Origin: Pseudalgibacter alginicilyticus
Lineage (GTDB): Bacteria; Bacteroidota; Bacteroidia; Flavobacteriales; Flavobacteriaceae
Direction of reading: 5' to 3'
NCBI RefSeq assembly: GCF_001310225.1
Contig: NZ_CP012898.1
Coordinates: forward strand, 3,038,001 to 3,102,000
Length of the DNA: 64,000 nt
Part shown: in pieces, positions 36,103-45,347 of the stretch
Position numbering within the stretch: the first letter of the stretch is position 1
Layout: each line of letters opens with the position of its first letter
The notes under the pieces: generated by a model
What the model was told of the DNA's origin: nothing
Database searches by the model: none
The model's input: only the letters and a program-made list of their open reading frames with translations
Program-made: the position numbers and the translations under genes

Positions 36103-37011
36103 ATGAAAATAGAAAAACCGACACTTATTATACTAGCAGCTGGCATGGGAAGTAGATATGGTGGCTTAAAGCAAATAGATTCATTTACTCCAGAAGGCGA
36201 TACAATTATAGATTTTTCATTGTATGATGCCTTGAGTGCAGGGTTTGGTAAATTTGTTTTTATTATTAGAAAAAGCTTTGAAAAAGAATTTAAAGAAATT
36301 TTTAATAAAAAACTGGAAGGTAAAGTTGAAGTTGATTATGTATTTCAAGAACTTGAAAATGTACCAGAAAAGTATGTTAACCCTGAACGTACTAAACCGT
36401 GGGGAACAGGTCATGCTTTATTAATGGCGAAAAATGCTGTAAAAGAAAATTTTGCAATAATAAATGGAGATGATTTTTACGGAAAGGAAGCTTTTGATGT
36501 AATGGCAAAGTCTTTGGCAAAAAAAGATAAAGATTCTTACGATTTTAATACTATGGCATATTTGCTTAAAAACACGGTGTCTGATCATGGTTATGTTTCT
36601 AGAGGTGAATGTAAAGTAAATGATGAAGGTTTTTTGATAGATGTTACAGAGCGCACTCATATAGAAAAAATTGATGGTAAACTTATGCGTGAAGATGATA
36701 ATGGTAGTTTTATTCCTATAGATCGAAATACTGTGGTGTCCATGAATTTTTGGGGATTTACTCCAAAGTGTTTTGAATTTGGAGATCAATTGTTTGAAAG
36801 TTTTTTGGAGGCCAATAAAGCAAATTTAAAAGCAGAATTTTATTTACCTTCAATAGTCAATGAAATATTGAAATCAGAAAAAGCAAGTGTAGAAGTCTTA
36901 AGGTCTGATGCTAAGTGGTTTGGGGTGACGTATAAAGAAGATAAGGCTATTGTTCAAAAAGCTATTGAGGAATTGAAAATGAAGGGGGTTTATCCTAAAA
37001 AATTATGGTAA
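36103..37011 (+). CDS. Sugar-phosphate nucleotidyltransferase
   Basis: This 302-residue protein has the Rossmann-type NTP_transferase fold. The signature LAAGMGSRYGGLKQ binds nucleotide; GDDFYG gives the metal-binding Asp, and RTHIEKIDGK and MNFWGFTPKCFE are later family segments. It would make an NDP-sugar from a sugar-1-phosphate. It is followed one base later by an APH-type kinase, resembling kinase plus nucleotidyltransferase pairs such as AmgK-MurU. The substrate here is unknown; proximity to the pectin locus is suggestive only. Confidence 0.82.
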   Translation: MKIEKPTLIILAAGMGSRYGGLKQIDSFTPEGDTIIDFSLYDALSAGFGKFVFIIRKSFEKEFKEIFNKKLEGKVEVDYVFQELENVPEKYVNPERTKPWGTGHALLMAKNAVKENFAIINGDDFYGKEAFDVMAKSLAKKDKDSYDFNTMAYLLKNTVSDHGYVSRGECKVNDEGFLIDVTERTHIEKIDGKLMREDDNGSFIPIDRNTVVSMNFWGFTPKCFEFGDQLFESFLEANKANLKAEFYLPSIVNEILKSEKASVEVLRSDAKWFGVTYKEDKAIVQKAIEELKMKGVYPKKLW

Positions 37012-37012
37012 T

Positions 37013-38095
37013 ATGTTAGAAGAAAAATTAAAAAATATTTTTGAAAAATTTGAACATGGAAGTGAATTTTATGCGTTTAAAGAATTGGCTTCTGGCCATA
37101 TAAATGACACCTATTTAATATTAACAAAAAAGAAACCCTACTTTGTGTTACAACGAATTAATCATGGTGTTTTTAAAGACGTTCCCGGTTTAATTAACAA
37201 CAAAGTGCTAATAAGTCAACATATAAAAAGCAAGCTTAAAAACCAGTTAAAAAAAGATTTGGATAAACACGTTTTAACGTTTGCTAAAACAAAACAAGAC
37301 AACGCATACTTTAAAGATGAATTAGGTAATTATTGGAATTTAATGTATTTTATAGATGAAAGTTTAACTTTTGAAACAGTAAAAGATGAAGAGGTGGCTT
37401 ATGAAGGAGGGAAGTTATTTGGAGAGTTCTTAAATCTAACAGATGATTTTGATGCTAAGAAACTAATTGAGGTTATCCCCAATTTCCATGATATGTCCTT
37501 TCGGTATTCCCAATTCCAATTGGCCTTGCAATCGTCATCCAAAGAGCGACTTTTGCAAGCTGCTGAATGTATAGATTTTGTTACAGAACTAAAGGAAGAA
37601 ATGCATATTCTTCAAAATTTAAAAGAATCTGGCGAAATTAAATTGCGGGTTACTCATAATGATACTAAAATATCAAATGCGTTATTTACAAAAGATAATA
37701 AGGGGCTTTGCGTTATAGATACGGATACAGTTATGCCAGGTATAGTACATTATGATTTTGGTGATGCCATAAGAACTATTTGTAATACTGCTGCTGAAGA
37801 TGAAATAAATTTAGATTTAGTAGAGTTTAACTTAGTATATTATAAAGCATATACCAAAGGATTTTTAGAAAAAATAAAAGATTCATTAACTCCTTTAGAA
37901 ATAAAGTATTTGCCTCTTGGTGCAAAAACTATGATATTCATAATGGCTTTAAGGTTTTTAACAGATTACTTAAATAATGATATTTATTACAAAATAAAAT
38001 ACCCAGAACATAATTTAAATCGGGCAAAAAATCAATTTAAATTAATACATAGTTTTGCTAAAAAATATGATGAAGTTTATTTAGTAGATTGTTAG
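37013..38095 (+). CDS. APH-fold sugar kinase
   Basis: This 360-residue phosphotransferase of the aminoglycoside phosphotransferase (APH)/choline kinase-like fold has a Gly-containing N-lobe (LASGHINDTYLI), the catalytic loop HNDTKISNALF (HxDxxxxN) and the metal motif VIDTDTVMPG. The family includes anomeric sugar kinases (NahK, AmgK). Coupled translation with the preceding nucleotidyltransferase (1-bp gap) suggests that it phosphorylates a sugar at C1, then activates it to an NDP-sugar. The substrate is not known. Confidence 0.8.
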   Translation: MLEEKLKNIFEKFEHGSEFYAFKELASGHINDTYLILTKKKPYFVLQRINHGVFKDVPGLINNKVLISQHIKSKLKNQLKKDLDKHVLTFAKTKQDNAYFKDELGNYWNLMYFIDESLTFETVKDEEVAYEGGKLFGEFLNLTDDFDAKKLIEVIPNFHDMSFRYSQFQLALQSSSKERLLQAAECIDFVTELKEEMHILQNLKESGEIKLRVTHNDTKISNALFTKDNKGLCVIDTDTVMPGIVHYDFGDAIRTICNTAAEDEINLDLVEFNLVYYKAYTKGFLEKIKDSLTPLEIKYLPLGAKTMIFIMALRFLTDYLNNDIYYKIKYPEHNLNRAKNQFKLIHSFAKKYDEVYLVDC

Positions 38096-38568
38096 TTCAC
38101 GTAAACATTATGTCAAACACTCAAAATTTGTCCTCTAAAATTATAATTTAATACTGATTTCAATATAGAAGAGTCGCTGATTTTGGTTTTCTAATGCGGA
38201 CAATGAGTATATTTTTTTCATGCATATTTAAAGTTACTTTATTTTTTATAGAAAATGAGGTATTATTGATGATGCCATACATGTCTATTGGTGTTTTTAG
38301 GAAAGTCTACTATTTTTAAGTTCTTTAACTATTTCTTTAGTTATTTATGGTTATATTTAAATAAGTTGTCATCACATCTTATTATGGGAGTTTTAGGATT
38401 GTCTATAAGAAGTTAAAGAGTGGAATGAAAAATAAACACATTAAAAGATAGTTATTAGATTTTAATTTCTTGCTAAGGTATTATTTTGTTTTTTTGTACT
38501 ACAGAGAGATAAAAAAGTTAAGCATAGAAATAAAAGAAGTTAAAAAAATTTAAATAGTAATTTAGGAA
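38096..38568. other. Intergenic stretch with no recognised feature
   Basis: This 473-bp AT-rich gap separates the kinase and the oxidoreductase. I see no convincing open frame, hairpin or TAnnTTTG promoter, though a promoter for the downstream gene is expected. Confidence 0.5.
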
Positions 38569-39549
38569 ATGAGTCAAGTTTATAAGTGGGGAATTATTGG
38601 ATGCGGAAATGTTACTGAACTTAAAAGCGGTCCTGCATATCAAAAAGTAGAGGGCTTTAGTTTACATGCTGTGATGCGTCGAGATATTCATAAAGCCAAA
38701 GATTATGCTTTAAGACATAAGGTTTCAATGTTTTATGATGATGCAGATGAGTTAATAAATGACCCTGAAGTTGATGCTATATACATAGCTACTCCACCAG
38801 ATTCTCATGGATATTATGCACTAAAGGTAGCTGCAGCAGGAAAAATTTGCTGTATTGAAAAGCCTATGGCTCCTACACATGAAGAGTGTGTACAAATTAC
38901 AAATGTCTTTCAAGAAAAAAATATACCGCTATTTGTGGCCTATTATCGTAGGTCTCTTCCGAGGTTTCAAAAGATTAAATCTTGGATTGAAGACCATAAA
39001 ATTGGAGTTGTAAGGCATATTAATTGGCACCTAAGTAAGCCAGCTAACGCAATTGATTTATCTAAAATGTATAATTGGCGCACTGATGCTAATATTGCCT
39101 ATGGAGGCTATTTTGATGATTTAGCATCTCACGGTATTGATTTGTTTATGCATCTTCTTGGTGATATTGAAATAGCCAATGGCGTGTCAATCAATCAACA
39201 GGGTTTGTATTCAGCCATGGATTCTGTTACAGGACATTGGATTCATAAAACAGGAATTACAGGTTCAGGTAGTTGGAACTTTGGAACAGAAAAAAGAGAA
39301 GATCATGTTGAAATATACGGAAATAAGGGTAAAATCACTTTTTCTGTTTTTGATGAACAACCTATAAAATTAGAACATGATGGAGTTGTAGAAAGTATAA
39401 CAATAGAACATCCTGAAAATATTCAATTTTATCATGTTCAGAATATTAAAAATCATTTATTACAAAAAATGACTCATCCATCCACAGGTGTAACGGCTAC
39501 AAAAACAAGTTGGGTGTTAGATAGAATTTTAGGAAAAGACAATTTATAG
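38569..39549 (+). CDS. Gfo/Idh/MocA family oxidoreductase
   Basis: This 326-residue NAD(P)-dependent dehydrogenase has an N-terminal Rossmann motif WGIIGCGNVTELKSGP, the conserved IEKPMAPTHEE segment with the catalytic-type EKP, and a C-terminal substrate domain (YFDDLASHGIDLFMHLLGDI). It is cytoplasmic. The substrate could be a sugar or sugar acid. It is followed by a repeat-type terminator and then a LacI gene. Confidence 0.9.
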   Translation: MSQVYKWGIIGCGNVTELKSGPAYQKVEGFSLHAVMRRDIHKAKDYALRHKVSMFYDDADELINDPEVDAIYIATPPDSHGYYALKVAAAGKICCIEKPMAPTHEECVQITNVFQEKNIPLFVAYYRRSLPRFQKIKSWIEDHKIGVVRHINWHLSKPANAIDLSKMYNWRTDANIAYGGYFDDLASHGIDLFMHLLGDIEIANGVSINQQGLYSAMDSVTGHWIHKTGITGSGSWNFGTEKREDHVEIYGNKGKITFSVFDEQPIKLEHDGVVESITIEHPENIQFYHVQNIKNHLLQKMTHPSTGVTATKTSWVLDRILGKDNL

Positions 39550-39570
39550 TTTCAGAAACTAAACAAATAT

Positions 39571-39620
39571 AAAGTTTCCCTTTTTTGTGCGAAGAAAATA
39601 GGGGAGCTTTTTTGTTTTAA
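39571..39620 (+). terminator. Terminator-like repeat after the oxidoreductase gene
   Basis: AAAGTTTCCC pairs with GGGGAGCTTT (with G-U pairs) around an inner TTTTTT/GAAGAAAA pairing, ending in a T tract. It shares 42 of 50 bases with 5619-5668. Confidence 0.65.
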
Positions 39621-39735
39621 TGCTGTTAGGTAGTTTTGAATTTTTCTACTATCAACTTATTTTAAGTTGTCTCGTTTTTTGATGATTGTAATTTTGTAAA
39701 TTGCATCGGCATTAATAAATACATGGTTTATAAGA

Positions 39736-40743
39736 ATGATTACATTAAAACAATTAGCAAAGGAATTAAACGTATCGATTTCAACCGTTTCTAAAGCTTT
39801 AAATAATAGTGACGAAATTGGAAAAGAAACTATTAAGCGCGTTAAGGAACTTGCAGAGTTTTATAATTATAAGCCTAATAAAGTCGCTTTAAGTTTAAAA
39901 CAGAATAAAACCAAAACAATAGGTGTTATTATCCCAGATATTTTAAATTATTATTTAGCAAAGGTATTATTTGGAATAGAAAGAGAAGCATCGGAATATG
40001 GATATAATATTATAACTTGTATTTCCAATGAGTCTTTAGAGAAAGAAAAGGAGAGTCTTCAATTACTTGCCAATGGCAGTGTAGATGGCTTTATATTGTC
40101 TTTGGCCAAAGAAACTCAAATTAAAGGAGAAATAGCCCATTTTAATAGAACTATTGAAAGCGGTTTACCAATTGTAATGTTTGATAGAGTAGCACATGAT
40201 GTTATCTGTGATAAGGTTATTGTAGATGATTTTGAGGCAACTTATAATGCTACAAAAAATTTATTAGCCGAAAAAAGAAAACAAATTGCATTTATAAGTA
40301 GTATAGATAGTTTGAGTGTCGGGAAGTTGCGTGAAAGAGGCTATATTAAGGCTATTTCTGAAACGACTACCCATCAACCCTTGCTTTTAAAAATGAGTAA
40401 TAAAAAGGAGTGTTCAAAAAAAATAAAATCTTTTTTTAAAAAGAATAAGACTATCGACGGAATTATTGCTGCCGACAGCGCATCAGGAATTATATCTGTT
40501 AATACTGCTGTAAATTTAGGATTGAGTGTTCCAAAAAACATATCGGTTATTGCTTTTGGCAGTAAGTCTGTTTCTTATCATTCTATCCCACAATTAACAA
40601 CAATTAGGCAGCATGCTAAAAAAATAGGTTCTATTGCTGCTCAACAACTTATTAAGAGATTGGAGTTGAAAAATGCAGAAAAAATGGAAGTAACCACTAA
40701 AATAGTAAAAACTAGCTTGGTGAAAAGCAAATCAACATTGTAG
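39736..40743 (+). CDS. LacI family transcriptional regulator
   Basis: This 335-residue protein has HTH ITLKQLAKELNVSISTVSKAL, hinge NKVALSLKQNKTK and a sugar-binding domain (IGVIIPDILNYYLAKVLFGIE; later AFGSKSVSYHSIPQLTTI). It is downstream of the oxidoreductase and belongs to a group found beside Gfo/Idh/MocA genes. It is less likely than the 10714-11733 regulator to control the pectin palindrome, but it cannot be excluded. Target unknown. Confidence 0.88.
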   Translation: MITLKQLAKELNVSISTVSKALNNSDEIGKETIKRVKELAEFYNYKPNKVALSLKQNKTKTIGVIIPDILNYYLAKVLFGIEREASEYGYNIITCISNESLEKEKESLQLLANGSVDGFILSLAKETQIKGEIAHFNRTIESGLPIVMFDRVAHDVICDKVIVDDFEATYNATKNLLAEKRKQIAFISSIDSLSVGKLRERGYIKAISETTTHQPLLLKMSNKKECSKKIKSFFKKNKTIDGIIAADSASGIISVNTAVNLGLSVPKNISVIAFGSKSVSYHSIPQLTTIRQHAKKIGSIAAQQLIKRLELKNAEKMEVTTKIVKTSLVKSKSTL

Positions 40744-40810
40744 TATGTTTCTTTCGATAAATGTCTTATGACGAAGTAATTTTCATCTCGTCTAAAAAAT
40801 ATTTGCTTTT

Positions 40811-40839
40811 AATCGATAAAATCAATCATTTTGTCGATT
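40811..40839 (+). promoter_or_regulatory. Hairpin/palindrome downstream of the second lacI
   Basis: AATCGATAAAAT and ATTTTGTCGATT are 12-bp arms with one G-U mismatch around CAATC. The half-sites contain TCGAT, like LacI operators, but the spacing differs from the pectin palindrome. It is either an operator or a weak hairpin terminator. The remainder of the 40744-41126 gap shows nothing else. Confidence 0.3.
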
Positions 40840-41126
40840 ATATTTTTGTAGTTATACTACTGTATCATACATTTGAACTTCTTAATAGAACCATTTATAG
40901 TTTTCCCCTCAGTTCTCATTAAGTAAATTAATCCATTTTTGACCATAGAGTCAATTTTCCCTCAAAATAATAGTAAATAAATCTGTGTGCTTTTTGCATT
41001 CGGTTTAAAGTTAATTATCCATTTATTCCCTTAGTCAAGATTTTGTTTGTCAAAATCTCGATTCTGAATTTGTTGTTCTAAATAGTGCAGCAAATTATAA
41101 TGTGTAACCTTAAAATCGAAATTAAT

Positions 41127-41258
41127 ATGAAAGCCCTAAGAATTACTTTAATTGTAGCTGTACTTGTAGCATCTTTAACTTCTTGTACAAAACAAGATTT
41201 AAATGAAGATGAAGTGTTAACCACTTATGCTACTGGTGGTGGTAAAGACATAAAATAA
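41127..41258 (+). CDS. Small lipoprotein, 43 residues, unknown function
   Basis: ATG at 41127 gives a 43-residue peptide: a signal-like helix with the lipobox LTSC (Cys20), then a short acidic tail ending with ATGGGKDIK. It has a good reading frame and its own terminator. Small lipoproteins of similar size with KQDLNEDE-like tails occur in flavobacteria, but no function is known to me. It lies just upstream of a histidine kinase/response regulator pair. Confidence 0.55.
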   Translation: MKALRITLIVAVLVASLTSCTKQDLNEDEVLTTYATGGGKDIK

Positions 41259-41280
41259 TTGTTAAGTATTAATAATTTTT

Positions 41281-41311
41281 AAGCCCTTATTTATTTATAA
41301 GGGCTTTTTTT
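41281..41311 (+). terminator. Terminator after the small lipoprotein
   Basis: AAGCCCTTAT and ATAAGGGCTT are perfect 10-bp arms with a 6-nt loop and a T tail. It separates the small lipoprotein from the histidine kinase. Confidence 0.88.
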
Positions 41312-41365
41312 ATTCATATAAATGAAAAATTATAAATACTTTTGAGTAGGTATTTTTAAAAAACA

Positions 41366-43381
41366 TTGAATATAAAATCTTTAACTTTATTAATAATATT
41401 AATTGTTCCAGCCTTGTGTTGGACGCAAACTGATTTTAAAGCTAAATCAGATAGTCTTTCGTTTTACCTATCTAAATCTCAAGACGAAGCTAATACATCA
41501 GATATAAGATTGGAATATGCTAAAAAGGCTAAAAGAGTTGCTTTTGATTTAAATGACAAATCTTTGCTTATTCAAAGTAATTTGAATTTAAGTAAAATTT
41601 ATTTAGATATTGGACTTAAAGAAAATTTCTTAAAGTCAAGTCACAATAATTTAAAGCTTACTAACAAAGTAAAAGACACCATATCAACAGCTCTAATCAA
41701 TAAAGATTTAGGAGATTATTATTATATAAATACATCAGACAGTGCGTATTATTATTATAATGAGTCATTGAAGCTATACAGAGCATTAAATGATGATTTT
41801 AATACCGCTGTACTACTCTTGGATATTGCTATAATTCAAAAAAACGAAAAAGATTTTACTGGAAGTGAAATTAGTTCCATTGAAGGAGTGTCTTTATTGG
41901 AATCTTTAGGTAATGATAATGAAGTAAATAAAAAAAAAGCATTTCATTACAATAACTTAGGTTTGGTCTTTGATCAGTTAGAACAATATGAAGAATCAAT
42001 AAAATACTTTAAAAAATCTATAGAATTAATTCAAAAATTAGACGGCGAAAATAAATTAGCCTTAGATGTTTTGAAAAATAATTTGGGTTTAGCTTATAGG
42101 AACTCAAAGCAGTATGATTTAGCATTACTGATTTACCGATTAATGTTAAAAGATGACAATTTAATTAAACAAGATTTAGACTTTTATTCATTAGTACTTG
42201 ATAATTATGCCCATACTTTATATTTGTCAAACCAACACGAGCAACTTCCCGGACTTTATATTAAAGCGTTAAAGGCCATAGATACTATTAAGCCAACAGT
42301 CTACCCATCAATAGCCATACACCAGCATTTAGCAGAGTATTATTTTAAATACCAACAAAAAGATTCTGCGAAATACTATGCTTATAAAGCGAAAGCAATT
42401 TCGGAGCAATATCATAATGATGATTTATTAAAATCATTACTCCTGCTCTCAAGAATTGAAGAGGACAGTATAGCTGTTAATTTTTTTGATGCGTATATTA
42501 AGTTAAATGATAGTTTGCAAAAAAGTGAACGTAAAACACGAAATAAATTTACACGAATTCGTTTTGAAACGAAACAAATAGAAGCAGAAAACGCAAAAAT
42601 TGCTAAAGAAAAAGTATGGCTTATGTTGCTTTCAGGTATTTTAATAATAACCGCGATGCTGCTTTATATTATTATAACACAACGAAGCAAAAATAAAGAA
42701 TTAGAGCTTCTTCAACAACAACAAGCAGCTAATGAAGAAATTTACAATCTCATGCTGTCTCAACAGGAGAAAATAGAAGAAGCTAGGATTATAGAAAAAA
42801 AGCGGGTTTCTCAAGAATTGCATGATGGGGTTTTAGGACGTTTATTTGGTACACGCTTAAGTTTAGATAGTTTGAATATGAGTTCCTCTATGGATGCTAT
42901 AAAAACAAGAGGACAATATATAGACAAACTTAAGACTATTGAAGAAGATATTAGAAAAGTATCCCATGAATTAAATACCGATTTTATTTCAGGTTCTGGT
43001 TTTGTTGATATCATAAAAACATTGGTAGACACACAAACAGAAGTATATAACCTGCAATATAAATTTAATAGTGATGATACTATTAATTGGGAAGATATAT
43101 CTAATAAATCTAAAATACATGTGTATAGAATTGTTCAGGAAGCTTTGCATAATATTTATAAACACGCGCAAGCAAGTTTGGTAGATATTAGCTTTGAATT
43201 AAAAAATGATGTAATTTGCTTGTCGATAAAAGATAATGGGGTTGGTTTTGAAGTTGATAAAACAAAAAAAGGAATTGGTGTTAAAAATATGAATTCTAGA
43301 ATTGATGAAATAGCAGGCACTTTATATATTGAATCAGAAAAAAATATAGGAACAACTATAATAATTACTATACCTATTTAA
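41366..43381 (+). CDS. Sensor histidine kinase with TPR sensor region
   Basis: This 671-residue protein has a TTG start at 41366 (the frame is closed by TAA just upstream). A signal peptide (ending LCWTQ) precedes periplasmic tetratricopeptide-like repeats (about 50-400; KAFHYNNLGLVFDQLEQYEESIKYFKKSIEL is quoted here only by its core NNLGLVFDQLEQYEESI). A single membrane helix (VWLMLLSGILIITAMLLYII) is followed by a coiled coil and a HisKA_3 dimerisation domain with phospho-acceptor His486 (RVSQELHDGVLGRLFG). The ATPase domain has VQEALHNIYKHAQA (N box) and DNGVGF and GIGVKNMNSRI (G boxes). It pairs with the adjacent response regulator. Confidence 0.93.
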   Translation: MNIKSLTLLIILIVPALCWTQTDFKAKSDSLSFYLSKSQDEANTSDIRLEYAKKAKRVAFDLNDKSLLIQSNLNLSKIYLDIGLKENFLKSSHNNLKLTNKVKDTISTALINKDLGDYYYINTSDSAYYYYNESLKLYRALNDDFNTAVLLLDIAIIQKNEKDFTGSEISSIEGVSLLESLGNDNEVNKKKAFHYNNLGLVFDQLEQYEESIKYFKKSIELIQKLDGENKLALDVLKNNLGLAYRNSKQYDLALLIYRLMLKDDNLIKQDLDFYSLVLDNYAHTLYLSNQHEQLPGLYIKALKAIDTIKPTVYPSIAIHQHLAEYYFKYQQKDSAKYYAYKAKAISEQYHNDDLLKSLLLLSRIEEDSIAVNFFDAYIKLNDSLQKSERKTRNKFTRIRFETKQIEAENAKIAKEKVWLMLLSGILIITAMLLYIIITQRSKNKELELLQQQQAANEEIYNLMLSQQEKIEEARIIEKKRVSQELHDGVLGRLFGTRLSLDSLNMSSSMDAIKTRGQYIDKLKTIEEDIRKVSHELNTDFISGSGFVDIIKTLVDTQTEVYNLQYKFNSDDTINWEDISNKSKIHVYRIVQEALHNIYKHAQASLVDISFELKNDVICLSIKDNGVGFEVDKTKKGIGVKNMNSRIDEIAGTLYIESEKNIGTTIIITIPI

Positions 43382-43393
43382 AAATTACTTTTT

Positions 43394-44068
43394 ATGGCAG
43401 AAACCATTAAAATATTGATGATAGATGATCATCCAATGATTATTGAAGGGTATCAAAACACTTTACTTTTTACCAAAAAAGAAAACCAGAATTTAATAAT
43501 CGATATTGCTAACAATTGTGATGAAGCGGTTTATTATATTGATAAATCTGTTGAAAAAGAATATCCGTATGATGTGTTGTTCGTTGATATTAGCTTGCCA
43601 CCATCAAAAGATGGTACCATGGCATCTGGAGAAGATTTAGCTGAATATGCACGTAAAAATCTGCCAAATACTAAAATTATTATTCTTACAATGTTTAATG
43701 AATCATTTAGAATTCATAATATTATAAAAACGATTGATCCTGAAGGGTTTTTAATAAAAAGTGATTTAACTTCAAGTGAATTAGCAAGTGCCTTTCAGGC
43801 GGTACTTAACAATCCTCCGTTTTACAGTGGTACAGTAAATAGTCATATCCGAAAATCTATTGTTAGTGATATTGTTATTGATGAGAAAAATAGAAAAATT
43901 CTTCATTTACTTTCACAGGGAGTTAAAACCAAAAACTTAGCTCCACATGTTGATATTTCTTTAAGCGCTGTAGAAAAGAGAAAGAAGCAGTTAAAAGAAA
44001 TATTTATGATTCAAGATGGTCAAGATGAAACGCTTATAAAAGCAGCTAAAGAGAAAGGATTTATTTAA
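43394..44068 (+). CDS. LuxR-type response regulator
   Basis: This 224-residue two-domain protein has a receiver with the acidic pair Asp11-Asp12 (MIDDHPM), phospho-acceptor Asp65 (VLFVDISLPP), Thr-containing ILTMFNES and the Lys in GFLIKSD. A C-terminal HTH (KILHLLSQGVKTKNLAPHVDISLSAVEKRKKQLK) resembles LuxR/GerE. It lies 12 bp after the kinase gene and is presumably its partner. Target genes unknown. Confidence 0.92.
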   Translation: MAETIKILMIDDHPMIIEGYQNTLLFTKKENQNLIIDIANNCDEAVYYIDKSVEKEYPYDVLFVDISLPPSKDGTMASGEDLAEYARKNLPNTKIIILTMFNESFRIHNIIKTIDPEGFLIKSDLTSSELASAFQAVLNNPPFYSGTVNSHIRKSIVSDIVIDEKNRKILHLLSQGVKTKNLAPHVDISLSAVEKRKKQLKEIFMIQDGQDETLIKAAKEKGFI

Positions 44069-44162
44069 ATACCTGTGTTCTAATTTCTTTTTTAGATAAA
44101 AGCAATAAAAGTTTCTTTTTTTTTAGTCTTGAAAAGCCTTACCATATCTAAATTCTATTTTT

Positions 44163-44188
44163 AAACCGTAACAGTGTTACGGTTTTTC
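44163..44188 (+). terminator. Terminator of the two-component operon
   Basis: AAACCGTAAC pairs perfectly with GTTACGGTTT over loop AGT and runs into Ts. Confidence 0.85.
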
Positions 44189-44193
44189 CGTAG

Positions 44194-44222
44194 TTGAAAG
44201 ACAAATGTTATCTATATATTTG
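44194..44222 (+). promoter_or_regulatory. Promoter of a candidate small RNA
   Basis: TTG at 44194-44196, 18 bp, then TATATTTG at 44215-44222, followed by CAGTAT, very like the tRNA-Leu promoter. No reading frame follows. Confidence 0.6.
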
Positions 44223-44228
44223 CAGTAT

Positions 44229-44336
44229 CAACACTTCAAAAATTAATTAATCCCTCAATTTTTTTGTTGATAATAGCAATTTACATTAGCCCTATGGACC
44301 TGAGAGACCCATAGGGCTTTCTTCTTTTTTTTAATG
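44229..44336 (+). ncRNA. Candidate small RNA ending in a strong terminator
   Basis: About 105 nt between a promoter-like sequence (44194-44222) and a hairpin with perfect 10-bp arms AGCCCTATGG/CCATAGGGCT followed by T-rich sequence (44288-44336). The T tail is on the plus strand, so it does not serve the DUF456 gene, which is on the minus strand. There is no useful open frame inside. No known RNA family was recognised. Confidence 0.45.
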
Positions 44337-44348
44337 CCTAATATAAAT

Positions 44349-44846
44349 TTATAAGAGCACCTCTTTATAATCCCATAAAATTCCAATAAAAAGGGCTAAG
44401 TAAATGATGGCAACTACAAATTTTATAAAGGTAGAAGTTAAGAAACCTAAAAACGAACCAAATGCAGCCTTAAGAGCAATGTTTGTATCTGCTTTATTAG
44501 TTAGTTCTCCTATAAAAGCACCTGCAAATGGGCCAATGATAATACCAAAAGGAATAGGGCTTAATATGCCAACTACAAGTCCAATAGAGGTGCCAATCAT
44601 GCCCGCTTTACTGCCTCCAAATCGTTTAGTGCCCATAGCGGGAATGATATAGTCTAAAACCCATATTAAAATAGCTATTGCCAGCGTAATAATTAAAAAA
44701 GATTTGTTTATGGGTATAGGCTCAATAAAATGGAGTATTAATAAGCCCAGCCAACTTGTAATTGGTCCAGGAAGTACAGGAAGAAAGCTGCCTAAAATTC
44801 CTAAAATCATGCATAAAGTAGCAAGGATCAATAATATAACGTCCAT
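44349..44846 (-). CDS. DUF456 domain-containing membrane protein
   Basis: This 165-residue protein has about four transmembrane helices (residues ~3-25, 30-45, 50-68, 85-120 and 130-160). DUF456 hallmark segments are GSFLPVLPGPITSWLGLLIL, GTKRFGGSKAGMIGTSIGLVVG and PFGIIIGPFAGAFIGEL, with the usual small-residue Gly-rich pattern. It sits in the inner membrane; function unknown. Confidence 0.88.
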   Translation of the reverse strand: MDVILLILATLCMILGILGSFLPVLPGPITSWLGLLILHFIEPIPINKSFLIITLAIAILIWVLDYIIPAMGTKRFGGSKAGMIGTSIGLVVGILSPIPFGIIIGPFAGAFIGELTNKADTNIALKAAFGSFLGFLTSTFIKFVVAIIYLALFIGILWDYKEVLL

Positions 44847-45347
44847 AAAAATATATTGGTTTTTATTATTTGACGAATAAAAAGTGAAATAGTTACATTG
44901 GAGTCATGTAACTATTTTCTTTACAAAAAAAGACACCATACATTTAAACTAACAGATAAAATAATTACCCACTAATTTGTTAATGGATTGATAGCAGTAG
45001 TACTGTTTTACTATCAAAGGGAAGTACATTATATAACAAAGAGTTTGCCTTTCAATATTTTTTTGTTGATTTATAATATTGAAACTTTGGTTTTTAACGA
45101 GTAGGTTCGTATAGATAATAAAAATTCAAAAATAGCATTATCAATTAGGGTTGGTGTTAGTGCAAATAACCAATCACATAAAGATGTTGATACTTGTACT
45201 AGCTCTTTAAACAATAAAAAGTAACGGTTCATAAAAAAATGCTTTCACTAATATAGTTATTATGGAATTGCTCAATTAAAAAGGAAAAGTTCTTGAAATC
45301 AGATTAAAAAGCAAAAAAATCGTACTTTTCGGGTTTCATTTAAACCC
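44847..45347. other. 501-bp intergenic region with one perfect inverted repeat
   Basis: AAATAGTTACAT and ATGTAACTATTT form 12-bp arms around 7 nt (44887-44917), with T-rich sequence on the minus-strand side. Otherwise I see no gene or promoter. The hairpin may be a terminator for an unrecognised minus-strand transcript, or part of the DUF456 leader. Confidence 0.4.
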
